Origin: Actinoplanes sp. L3-i22
GTDB lineage: Bacteria > Actinomycetota > Actinomycetes > Mycobacteriales > Micromonosporaceae
NCBI RefSeq assembly: GCF_019704555.1
Contig: NZ_AP024745.1
Coordinates: forward strand, 6,890,501-6,954,500
Length of the DNA: 64,000 nucleotides
Reading direction: 5' to 3'
Shown here one piece after another: positions 51,621-59,137 of this stretch (position 1 is the stretch's first letter; every line of letters starts with the position of its first letter). Both the position numbers and the translations under genes were made by a program. The notes below the pieces were generated by a model. It did no database searches. It worked only from the letters and a program-made list of their open reading frames with translations, and was not told the DNA's origin.

Positions 51621-52445
51621 GTGCTGCGTGACAGCGTCGATGTCGACGGCCGGACGCGGACGTTCACCGTGGTCGGCGGGCCGTCGAAGAACCTGGTGCT
51701 GGTCTTCCACGGGTCCCGGCAGACCGGCGCCAAGCACCGGGACTTCACCGGCGGGATCTTCGACTCGCTGCCGGCCGTCGTCGTCTACCTGGACGGCTAC
51801 CGCGGCAACTGGAACGACGCGCGGCGGGAGAGCGGCTTCCCGGCCCGCGTCGAGAACGTCGACGACGTCGCGTTCACCCGGGCGGTCATCGCGAAGCTGC
51901 GGGCCGGCCACGGGATCGATCCGGCGCGGGTGTTCGGGGTCGGGTACTCCAACGGCGGGCAGATGGTGATGCGCCTGGCCCACGAGACGCCGTCGCTCCT
52001 GGCCGGCGGGGCGGTGATCGCCGCGAGCATGCCGGAACCGGACAGCTTCCTGCTGCCGGCCGACGGGTTCACGCCGATGCCGATGCTGCTCGTGCACGGC
52101 ACGAAGGACCCGATCGTGCGGTACGCGGGCGGCGAGATGCCGTGGCTGACGCGGACGGTGTTCCGGGTCGGTGGCCGCAGCCGATCGATGCCGGACACCG
52201 CGGCCTACTTCGCCGAGCACAACGGGATCAGCGCGGCGCCCACGGTCACGCGGTGGCCCGGGACGGCGATCGAGACCACCGAGTACCGGGCGCCGGGCCG
52301 GCCGCCGGTCGCGTTGTACACCGTGCACGGCGGCGGGCACACGATCCCCGGGCCGCGGCGGGCGCCCGCCCTCATCGGCAAGACCAGCCCGGACGTCAAC
52401 ACCGCCGAGCTGATCACCGAGTTCTTCGAGCTGTCCGGTTTTTAG
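51621..52445 (+). CDS. PHB-depolymerase-like (LpqC/feruloyl esterase type) esterase
   Basis: A 274-residue alpha/beta hydrolase. The start has NLVLVFHGSRQTGAKHRDFTGG, the Ser elbow is VFGVGYSNGGQMVMRLA (GYSNG), the Asp is likely in LLVHGTKDPIVRYAGG and the His in HGGGHTIPGP. This is the polyhydroxybutyrate depolymerase/LpqC family, but no signal peptide is seen, so it is cytosolic here. GTG at 51621 follows tgggggt. Controlled by the divergent TetR. Confidence 0.87.
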   Translation: MLRDSVDVDGRTRTFTVVGGPSKNLVLVFHGSRQTGAKHRDFTGGIFDSLPAVVVYLDGYRGNWNDARRESGFPARVENVDDVAFTRAVIAKLRAGHGIDPARVFGVGYSNGGQMVMRLAHETPSLLAGGAVIAASMPEPDSFLLPADGFTPMPMLLVHGTKDPIVRYAGGEMPWLTRTVFRVGGRSRSMPDTAAYFAEHNGISAAPTVTRWPGTAIETTEYRAPGRPPVALYTVHGGGHTIPGPRRAPALIGKTSPDVNTAELITEFFELSGF

Positions 52446-52462
52446 GACCGCAACCACCCGCG

Positions 52463-52584
52463 GACGTCGCCCTGGAGGGTCTCGCGTTCTGGGCGCCCCG
52501 CGCCCTGCGAGACCCGGAAGGGTCCCCGCGGGAGCGACGATCAGTTATTGGCCGCAGCGTGGGAAATGCTGAATTTGATCTTGA
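52463..52584 (+). repeat. Dispersed structured repeat, copy 2
   Basis: A 122-nt segment homologous over its length to the minus-strand segment 42790-42913, with 41 identical bases at 52518-52558. Stems here are GGGTCTCGC/GCGAGACCC and GGGCGC-CCC-GCGCCC. It fills the gap between the convergent esterase and F420-type genes. See findings. Confidence 0.8.
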
Positions 52585-52591
52585 AGGGTTT

Positions 52592-53023
52592 CTAGCTCTC
52601 GACCCAGGGGCCGACGCCGCCGACGCGGGTGACGTGGTAGCGCAGGACGAAGCCCGGGCGTTTCGGCGCGGGGAACTCGCCGGTGGGGTCCACATAGATC
52701 TTGTGGAGGTCGTTGAGCAGGTCCCAGGCCTGGTCGCTCGGCTCGACGGAGGCGGTGGCGTGCAGGATCGCGTGCTCGGCCATGACGACGCCGGGGCGGC
52801 GGGGCGCCTCGAAGGAGAGCACGACCCGGGGATCGCGCTCGGCGTTGCGCACCTTGACGTGGCGGCCGAGGTGGCTGCTGACCACGTCGTCGCCGTCGAG
52901 ACCGATCCAGATCACCGACACCTGGGCGCTGCCGTCGGCGTTGATCGTGGTCAGGTGGGCCAGCGGGCCGGATTCGATCAGGTCACGGAGTGCACTGGGC
53001 AGTGGCACGGGCTCCGAACTCAT
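52592..53023 (-). CDS. PPOX-class F420/FMN-dependent oxidoreductase
   Basis: A 143-residue split-barrel protein: LAHLTTINADGSAQVSVIWIGLDGDDVVSSHLGRHVKVRNAERDPRVVLSFE is the FDOR-B flavin or F420-binding region, and the C terminus RYHVTRVGGVGPW is typical. Actinomycete homologues reduce quinones, biliverdin or xenobiotics with F420H2. It is convergent with the esterase across the structured repeat. Confidence 0.88.
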   Translation of the reverse strand: MSSEPVPLPSALRDLIESGPLAHLTTINADGSAQVSVIWIGLDGDDVVSSHLGRHVKVRNAERDPRVVLSFEAPRRPGVVMAEHAILHATASVEPSDQAWDLLNDLHKIYVDPTGEFPAPKRPGFVLRYHVTRVGGVGPWVES

Positions 53024-53063
53024 GGGGCCAGACTAGTCGTCCGGCGGGCGCGCCGGTGGCCCC

Positions 53064-53072
53064 TGTGGACAA
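53064..53072 (-). promoter_or_regulatory. DnaA-box-like 9-mer
   Basis: TGTGGACAA, the complement of the actinobacterial DnaA box TTGTCCACA, 29 bp before larA and between divergent genes. A single site may be chance. Confidence 0.3.
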
Positions 53073-53100
53073 CGCTCGCCCGGCCCCGCAAGGTCTAGGC

Positions 53101-54309
53101 ATGACTAGCACGATCGGTGGACCGGGGCAGGTGCTCGACGAGGCGTACGTCGCCCGATGGGTCGAGGAGCAGGTCGCCGCGGAGCACCTCGACGGCAAGC
53201 GGGTCTGCGTCATCGTGCCCGACGCGACGCGCAGTTGCCCGCTCCCGATGCTGATGACCGCCCTGCACACGGCGCTGCACGGCCGGGCCGCGGCGGTGAC
53301 CGTGCTGATCGCGCTCGGTACGCACGCGCCGATGACCGAGGCGCAGCTGCGGAAACACCTGGGCGGGCCGTATCCGGGTTTCACCGTCCGCAACCACGAC
53401 CAGGACTCGCTGGTGTCGGTCGGCGTGATCCCCGCCGATCGGGTGAAGCGGCTGTCCGACGGCCGGATGAGCCAGGAGGTGGACGTGGTGCTGAATCGAG
53501 CGGTGACCGAGCACGACGTGTGCCTGGTGGTCGGGCCGGTCTTTCCGCACGAGGTGGTCGGGTTCTCCGGCGGCAACAAGTACTTCGTGCCCGGGGTGGC
53601 CGGCGAGGAGATCATCGACTTCTCGCACTGGCTGGGTGCCCTGATCACCAGCGCCTCGATCATCGGGACGCGCGGGATCACCCCGGTCCGCGCGCTGATC
53701 GACCAGGCGGCCGCCCTGATCCCGAGCCGCCGGCTGGCGTTGTGCCTGGTCGTCCAGTCCGGGACGGGCGCGCTGCACGCGGCGTCCTTCGGGCCGCCGG
53801 AGGAGTCCTGGGCGGCCTGCGCGGACGTCTCCGCGGAAACTCACGTGCAGTACCTGGACGCGCCGGTCGCGAAGGTGATCTCGATCGTCCCGGCGAAGTA
53901 CGACGACATGTGGACCGGGGCGAAAGGGTTCTACAAGGTCGAGCCGGTGGTCGCGGACGGCGGGCAGGTGATCGTCTACGCCCCGCACATCACCACGATC
54001 GCGGCGATGCACCCGGAGATCGAGGAGATCGGCTACCACTGCCGCGACTACTTCCTCAAGCAGTGGGACCGCTTCGCGCACCACCACTGGGGCGTGCTCG
54101 CGCACTCCACCCACCTGCGCGGCGCCGGCACCTACGATGCCACGCACGGCGAACGGCTGCGCGTCACCGTCACCCTCGCCACCGGCATCCCGGAGGAGGT
54201 GGTCCGGCGCGCGAACCTCGACCACCTCGACCCGGCCGCGGTGGACCTCGCCGACCCCGGCGCGCTCGTGGTCCCGAACGCCGGCGAGGTCCTGTTCCGA
54301 CTCCGATGA
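53101..54309 (+). CDS. larA: Nickel-pincer lactate racemase-like protein LarA
   Basis: A 402-residue LarA-family protein (LarA of Lactobacillus is 424). RVCVIVPDATRSCPLPMLMTAL and IALGTHAPMTEAQLRKHLG start the catalytic domain; FSGGNKYFVPGVAGEEIIDFSHW carries the Lys that ties the pincer cofactor (about residue 159) and the nickel-binding His (about 175); GAKGFYKVEPVV and the C-terminal HSTHLRGAG are also conserved. It would racemise lactate or another 2-hydroxy acid. larE, larB and larC follow on the same strand, as needed to build the cofactor. Confidence 0.92.
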   Translation: MTSTIGGPGQVLDEAYVARWVEEQVAAEHLDGKRVCVIVPDATRSCPLPMLMTALHTALHGRAAAVTVLIALGTHAPMTEAQLRKHLGGPYPGFTVRNHDQDSLVSVGVIPADRVKRLSDGRMSQEVDVVLNRAVTEHDVCLVVGPVFPHEVVGFSGGNKYFVPGVAGEEIIDFSHWLGALITSASIIGTRGITPVRALIDQAAALIPSRRLALCLVVQSGTGALHAASFGPPEESWAACADVSAETHVQYLDAPVAKVISIVPAKYDDMWTGAKGFYKVEPVVADGGQVIVYAPHITTIAAMHPEIEEIGYHCRDYFLKQWDRFAHHHWGVLAHSTHLRGAGTYDATHGERLRVTVTLATGIPEEVVRRANLDHLDPAAVDLADPGALVVPNAGEVLFRLR

Positions 54310-54353
54310 TCCACCGGCTTTACATGACGCCGAACCAGGCATCAAATAGCGGC

Positions 54354-55196
54354 ATGACGTCCCTGGGTCCCGGCGCGACCGCACGCCTGCGCGAACTGCT
54401 CGCCGGCGTCGGCCGCCTCGGCGTCGCCTTCTCCGGCGGCGTCGACTCCTCGGTGCTGCTCGCCCTGGCCGCCCGGGCACTCGGCCCGACCCGGGTCGTC
54501 GCGCTGCTCGGCGTCTCCCCCAGCCTCGCCGCCGACGAACGCGCCGGCGCCCACGCGATCGCCCGTGACCTGGGCGTCCGGATCGTCGAGGTGACCACCC
54601 GGGAGCTGGACCGCACCGACTACCGGGCCAACGGGCCGGACCGGTGCTTCCACTGCAAGGACGAGCTGTTCTCGACGATCGACGCGGAGATCGTCCGATC
54701 CGAACGGCTCGGGGCCATCGCGTACGGCGAGAACGCCGACGACGCCCGCCGCCCGGACCGCCCCGGCAGCCGCGCCGCGAACGCCCACCGCGTGCTCCGC
54801 CCCCTCGCCGACCTGGGACTCTCCAAGGCGGACGTCCGCCGGATCGCCCGCGAGCTCGGCCTGGCCAGCGCCGACAAACCGGCCGCCCCCTGCCTGGCGT
54901 CCCGGATCCCGCACTTCACCGAGGTCACACCGCGGAAACTGCGGCAGATCGAGGAGGCCGAGGCCGCTCTGCGGCGGCTGGGCTTTCAAGATTTGCGGGT
55001 ACGGCATCACGGCGACGTCGCCCGATTGGAGCTGCCTGCCGAGGATCTGATCCGGGCGGTCGGGGAGCCGCTCCGGTCCGCGGTGCAGGAGGCGGTGCTG
55101 GGGGCGGGGTTCCGCTTCGTGGCGGTCGACCTGGCGGGGATCCAGTCGGGGGCGTTCACGTTGCCGCTGGTCGTCGGCGCCCCGGCCGGCGAGTGA
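54354..55196 (+). CDS. larE: LarE sulfur transferase, three-cysteine type
   Basis: A 280-residue PP-loop ATPase. GVAFSGGVDSSVLLALAARAL is the ATP pyrophosphatase motif, followed by GENADD and the C-terminal sulfur-transfer region. Unlike the Lactobacillus enzyme, which sacrifices a single Cys, this protein has CFHCKDELF (about 98-106) and APCLASRIP (about 178-186), the three-Cys pattern of LarE proteins that carry a [4Fe-4S] cluster and can work catalytically. ATG at 54306 overlaps the larA stop and would add 16 residues; 54354 fits the family N terminus better. Confidence 0.9.
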   Translation: MTSLGPGATARLRELLAGVGRLGVAFSGGVDSSVLLALAARALGPTRVVALLGVSPSLAADERAGAHAIARDLGVRIVEVTTRELDRTDYRANGPDRCFHCKDELFSTIDAEIVRSERLGAIAYGENADDARRPDRPGSRAANAHRVLRPLADLGLSKADVRRIARELGLASADKPAAPCLASRIPHFTEVTPRKLRQIEEAEAALRRLGFQDLRVRHHGDVARLELPAEDLIRAVGEPLRSAVQEAVLGAGFRFVAVDLAGIQSGAFTLPLVVGAPAGE

Positions 55197-55589
55197 CGGG
55201 TTCCGCCGGCGCCCTGGGGGCCGGTTCGGGATCGCGGCCCTGCCCGTGCGCCTCGCCCATCGCCTCGCGGCCCTCGTGGCCGGGCCTCGTCGCCTCGTCG
55301 CCTCGCGGCAGGCCTGCGGCCTCGTGGCGGCCGCTCCATCGCCCCGTCGCCTCGCGGCAAGATCCGCGGCGGTGTGGCCTCGCGGCAAGGCCCGATCGCC
55401 GCGCGGCAGAGCCCCGCCCACCCAGGGGGCAGACCGCCACCAGGTCATTCTCCCAAAAAATCGCAAGATCACGTGGATGGCCTGTGGACAACCCGCCACT
55501 GTGGAAAACCTAAATGATCTTCAGGATCCGCCTAACCTTGGGCCCGCGAAGCCATCGCCCTCGACCGCTCTCCCCCTTTGGTTGCCGTC
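55197..55589. other. Non-coding gap between larE and larB with GCCTCG-type repeats and two DnaA-like boxes
   Basis: 393 bp with no supported gene. From 55250 to 55420 the sequence is rich in cgcctcgcggc units. TGTGGACAA at 55483-55491 matches a DnaA box and TGTGGAAAA at 55500-55508 is one base off. AT-richer sequence at 55450-55530 probably holds the larB promoter, so larB-larC may be transcribed separately from larA-larE. Confidence 0.7.
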
Positions 55590-56252
55590 ATGACTGACCT
55601 CTCGTCCATCGCCGACCTCGATCTCGACCGCACCGCCCGCCGCGGCTACCCCGAGGCGGTCTACTGCGCCGGCAAGACCCCCGCGCAGGTCAGCGCGATC
55701 GCGGCGGCCGTCCGCGACCGTCCGGACGTGGTCACCCTGTTCACCCGCGCGACCGCGGACCACGCCGCGGCGGTCCACGCCGAGCTCCCGGACGCCCACC
55801 ACGACCCGGACGCCGGCCTGCTCGCCTGGCCACCCGCCGTCCCACCGTCCTCGGGCGGTCCCGTCCTCGTCGTCGCGGCCGGCACCTCGGATCTGCCGGT
55901 GGCCCGCGAGGCCCTGCTCACCGCCCGCTACCTGGGACGCGACGCCACGCTGATCGTGGATGTCGGGGTCGCCGGGCTGCACCGGATCCTCGGCCACCTG
56001 CCGGCGCTGCGGGCCGCGCACGCGATCGTGATCGCCGCCGGCATGGACGGCGCCCTGCCCAGCGTCGTCGCCGGCCTGGTCACCGCCCCGATCGTCGCGG
56101 TGCCGACGTCGGTGGGCTACGGAGCGGCCTTCGGTGGCCTGGCGCCGCTGCTCGCCATGTTGAACGCGTGCGCGCCGGGGGTCGCGGTGGTCAACATCGA
56201 CAACGGTTACGGGGCCGGTCACCTCGCCGCCCAGATCACCGCAGTCCGATGA
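55590..56252 (+). CDS. larB: LarB, pyridinium-3,5-biscarboxylic acid mononucleotide synthase
   Basis: A 220-residue protein of the AIR carboxylase-like LarB family, which carboxylates and hydrolyses nicotinic acid adenine dinucleotide to begin the nickel-pincer cofactor. PEAVYCAGKTPAQVSAIAAAV is the LarB entry motif; VLVVAAGTSDLPVAREALLTARYLG, AHAIVIAAGMDGALPSVVAGL and APIVAVPTSVGYGAAFGGLAPLLAML are the PurE-like core with SVGYG. ATG at 55590; the stop overlaps the larC start (ATGA). Confidence 0.93.
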   Translation: MTDLSSIADLDLDRTARRGYPEAVYCAGKTPAQVSAIAAAVRDRPDVVTLFTRATADHAAAVHAELPDAHHDPDAGLLAWPPAVPPSSGGPVLVVAAGTSDLPVAREALLTARYLGRDATLIVDVGVAGLHRILGHLPALRAAHAIVIAAGMDGALPSVVAGLVTAPIVAVPTSVGYGAAFGGLAPLLAMLNACAPGVAVVNIDNGYGAGHLAAQITAVR

Positions 56253-57649
56253 GCCACCTGTGGATCGATGCGTCGGCCGGGATCGCCGGGGACATGCTGC
56301 TCGGCGCGCTGATCGACGCCGGCGCCGACCTCGGCCGGGTCCAGGCGGCGGTCGACGCGGTGGTGCCCGGCGCCGTCCGGATCACCGATGCGGAGGTACG
56401 CCGGGCCGGGCTACGCGCCCGCAAGGTCGAGGTCACCCCGGTGGTCGCCGATCAGCCGCACCGGACCTGGCGTGACATCCGTGGCCTGCTGCCCGAGGGA
56501 TCACGCGCGGCAGCGGTGTTCGCACGGCTCGCCGAGGCGGAGGCCGCGGTACACGGCGTCTCGGCGGAGGAGGTGCACTTCCACGAGGTGGGCGCGCTCG
56601 ACGCGATCGCCGATGTGGTCGGGGTCTGCGCTGCCCTCGACGACCTCGGGGTCAGCACGGTCTCGGCGAGCGAGGTCGCGGTCGGCTCCGGCACGGTCCG
56701 TGCTGCCCACGGGGTCCTGCCGGTCCCGGCGCCCGCCGTCGCCGAACTGTCCCGCGGCTGGCGCATCCGGGCCGGCGGCGTGGGCGAACTCGCTACTCCG
56801 ACCGGCATGGCGCTGGTCCGTACCCTGGCCGCCACCTGCGAGAACCTGCCCTCCCTGACGGTGACCGCGGTCGGTGTCGGCGCCGGGACCCGAGACACAC
56901 CGGAGCGCCCGAACGTGGTCCGCGTGATCCTCGGCTCCCCCGCCGCTCCTATCACTCGCCATTCCGCTGTCACCCAGGCTGTCCAGGCCACCCCCTCCAT
57001 CCCCGCGACACACGCAGCTCAGGCCACCCCTTCCAGCCCCGCGACCCACGCAGCTCAGGCCACCCCTTCCAGCCCCGCAGCTCAGACCAGCCACGTCGAC
57101 CCGACGATCCGGGCCGACGAAACAGCCCGTGCGGACCAGACACCCCGCCCCGACCGGGCCGCCCAGGAAACGGTGGCAGGACAGGAGGCGGTGCTTCTGG
57201 AAGCCAACGTGGACGACCTGGATCCACGGCTGTGGCCAGGAGTGATCAGTGCGCTTCTGGAGGCGGGGGCGGATGACGCCTGGCTGGTGCCGATCCTGAT
57301 GAAGAAGGGCCGCCCGGCACACACCCTGACCGCCCTCTGCTCCCCGACCGCGGCGTCCGAGGTCCGGGACAGGATCTTTCAAGAGACAACCACCTTCGGC
57401 GTACGGTCATCAGCCCGCACCAAGACCCCGCTGGATCGCACGTTCGTCCAGGTCGAGGTCGACGGCTACTTCGTGGCTGTCAAGATCGGCCATGCCGGCG
57501 GGGTGATCGTGCAGGTCATGCCGGAGTTCGAGGACGTGGCCACACTCGCCCGGTCGCTGGGGGTCGCGCAGCGGGACGCGCTGGTACGCGCCACCCGAGC
57601 AGCAGCGGCGGCAGGGCTGGTCATCGGCGCGTCGCCGCCGGCGGCATAA
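56249..57649 (+). CDS. larC: LarC, nickel insertion enzyme, single-frame fusion with repeat linker
   Basis: A 466-residue CTP-dependent nickel insertase. Residues 1-230 are the LarC1 part (IDASAGIAGDMLLGALIDAGA, EVHFHEVGALDAIADVVG, GELATPTGMALVRTLAATC). Residues about 315-466 are LarC2 (LLEANVDDLDPRLWPGVISALLEAGADDAWLVPILMKKGRPAHTLTALC, QETTTFGVRSSARTK). In Lactobacillus these parts are joined by programmed frameshifting; here one frame covers both, linked by about 80 residues with repeated HAAQATPSSPAT units encoded by a 36-bp repeat. Completes the larA-E-B-C set. Confidence 0.92.
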   Translation: MSHLWIDASAGIAGDMLLGALIDAGADLGRVQAAVDAVVPGAVRITDAEVRRAGLRARKVEVTPVVADQPHRTWRDIRGLLPEGSRAAAVFARLAEAEAAVHGVSAEEVHFHEVGALDAIADVVGVCAALDDLGVSTVSASEVAVGSGTVRAAHGVLPVPAPAVAELSRGWRIRAGGVGELATPTGMALVRTLAATCENLPSLTVTAVGVGAGTRDTPERPNVVRVILGSPAAPITRHSAVTQAVQATPSIPATHAAQATPSSPATHAAQATPSSPAAQTSHVDPTIRADETARADQTPRPDRAAQETVAGQEAVLLEANVDDLDPRLWPGVISALLEAGADDAWLVPILMKKGRPAHTLTALCSPTAASEVRDRIFQETTTFGVRSSARTKTPLDRTFVQVEVDGYFVAVKIGHAGGVIVQVMPEFEDVATLARSLGVAQRDALVRATRAAAAAGLVIGASPPAA

Positions 57650-58062
57650 CGGCCCGGCGCGAGCGCGAACCGGCGCGAGCGCGAACGCGGCCAGGCGCGG
57701 GCGCGAACCGGCGCGGACGCGAACCGGCGCGGACGCGAACCGGCGCGGACGCGAACCGGCGCGGACGCGAACCGGCGCGAGCGCGGCCAGGCGCGGGCGC
57801 GAACCGGCGCGAGCGCGGGCGCGGCCAGGCGCGGGCGCGAACCGGCCAGGCGCGGGCGCGGCCAGGCTCGGGCAGGAGCCGGGCGCAGGCGCGGGCAGGC
57901 GCGGGCAGCCGCGGGAGCGGGCACGGCCGACGAGGGTGGGCGGATCGGCGTGTGCCGGTGGCGGGTTTGGGCTGGTGGGTGGGGGCTGGTTGCGAGGTAG
58001 AGCACATGGCCCGGGGTGGCTTTGTTGATCATGAGGGGACGGGGCTTCGGTAGCATCGCGGG
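57650..58062. repeat. GC-rich tandem repeat region (16-bp aaccggcgcggacgcg units)
   Basis: 413 bp between larC and the patatin gene without a supported gene. At 57700-57780 a 16-bp unit aaccggcgcggacgcg repeats about five times, and related gcgcgggcgcg-type units extend to about 57910. The last 100 bp are AT-richer and probably hold the patatin promoter. Confidence 0.85.
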
Positions 58063-58980
58063 ATGGGGCGGGAACGGCGGGTTGCGCTGGCGCTGGGGTC
58101 TGGGGGCGCTCGTGGGTTTGCGCACATCGGGGCGGTTCAGGTTCTGGAGGAGCGTGGGTTCGAGATCGTGGCGGTGGCCGGGTCCTCGATGGGGGCGCTG
58201 GTCGGCGGGGTGCTGGCGGCCGGGCAGCTGAAGGAGTTCGCGGATTGGGCCTCCGTGCTCAAGCAACGTGACGTGCTGCGGCTCGTGGACCCGAAGTGGT
58301 CGTCGCCCGGGGCGATGGCCGCGGATCGGCTGATCGCGCGGCTAGGGAGTTTCCTCACCGACATCGCCATCGAGGATCTGCCGATTCCGTATACCGCGGT
58401 GGCGACCGACATCGCGGCCCGGCGGGAGGTTTGGTTCCAGAAGGGGCCGCTGCGGGCGGCGGTCCGGGCCTCGATCGCGATTCCGGGAGTGATCACGCCG
58501 GTGGTGATCAACGGGCGGCTGCTGGCGGACGGCGGGATGCTCAATCCGGTGCCGATCGAACCGACCGCCGGGGCCGGGGCCGATCTGACCATCGCCGTGT
58601 CGTTGCAGGCGCCGCGGCCACCGCAGGAGTCGGCGGCGCCGGTGCGGGCCACCGCGGAACCGCAGTGGATCGAGGACTGGCGGGTCCGGTTGCGGCAGGT
58701 GTTCCGGCTGACCGGGCTCTCCGCGGCGACCGATCCGGCGGAGATTCCGAACATTCCCGAGGCGCTGCCCGCGGATCTGCGGATCGCGGACGTGCTGTCG
58801 CTGTCGCTGGACGCGATGCAGGACCTGATCGCCCGCTACCGGATGGCCGGGCTGCCGCCGGACGTGCAGATCGCGATCCCGGTCAACGCCTGCCGCGTGA
58901 TGGACTTCCACCGCGCCGCCGAGATGATCGATCTCGGTCGCGCCCTGACCAACAAGACCCTGGACGAGGCCGGCTACTGA
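58063..58980 (+). CDS. Patatin-like phospholipase (RssA type)
   Basis: A 305-residue patatin. LALGSGGARGFAHIGAVQVLEERG gives the oxyanion glycines, VAGSSMGALVGG is the nucleophile elbow GxSxG, SIAIPGVITPVVINGRLLADGGMLNPVPIE carries the catalytic Asp in DGG. No signal peptide, so a cytosolic or membrane-associated lipid acyl hydrolase; RssA-like proteins have unclear roles. ATG at 58063 close to the preceding repeat region. Tandem 55-bp duplication starts at its stop. Confidence 0.9.
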   Translation: MGRERRVALALGSGGARGFAHIGAVQVLEERGFEIVAVAGSSMGALVGGVLAAGQLKEFADWASVLKQRDVLRLVDPKWSSPGAMAADRLIARLGSFLTDIAIEDLPIPYTAVATDIAARREVWFQKGPLRAAVRASIAIPGVITPVVINGRLLADGGMLNPVPIEPTAGAGADLTIAVSLQAPRPPQESAAPVRATAEPQWIEDWRVRLRQVFRLTGLSAATDPAEIPNIPEALPADLRIADVLSLSLDAMQDLIARYRMAGLPPDVQIAIPVNACRVMDFHRAAEMIDLGRALTNKTLDEAGY

Positions 58981-59085
58981 CCGCCGGCGCCCACGGCAGA
59001 GCCGGCCACTGACGGCCCGGCCAGGGCAAGACTGACCGCCGGCGCCCACGGCAGAGCCGGCCACTGACGGCCCGGCCAGGGCAAG
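58976..59085. repeat. Exact 55-bp tandem duplication
   Basis: 58976-59030 and 59031-59085 are identical. The first copy includes the end of the patatin gene (its stop TGA), so the duplication arose at the 3' end of the gene. Confidence 0.93.
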
Positions 59086-59137
59086 GTCGCCTGGGGCCCA
59101 GGCCGGATCGGCTGATAGCGGCGCGGGTGGAAGTGGA

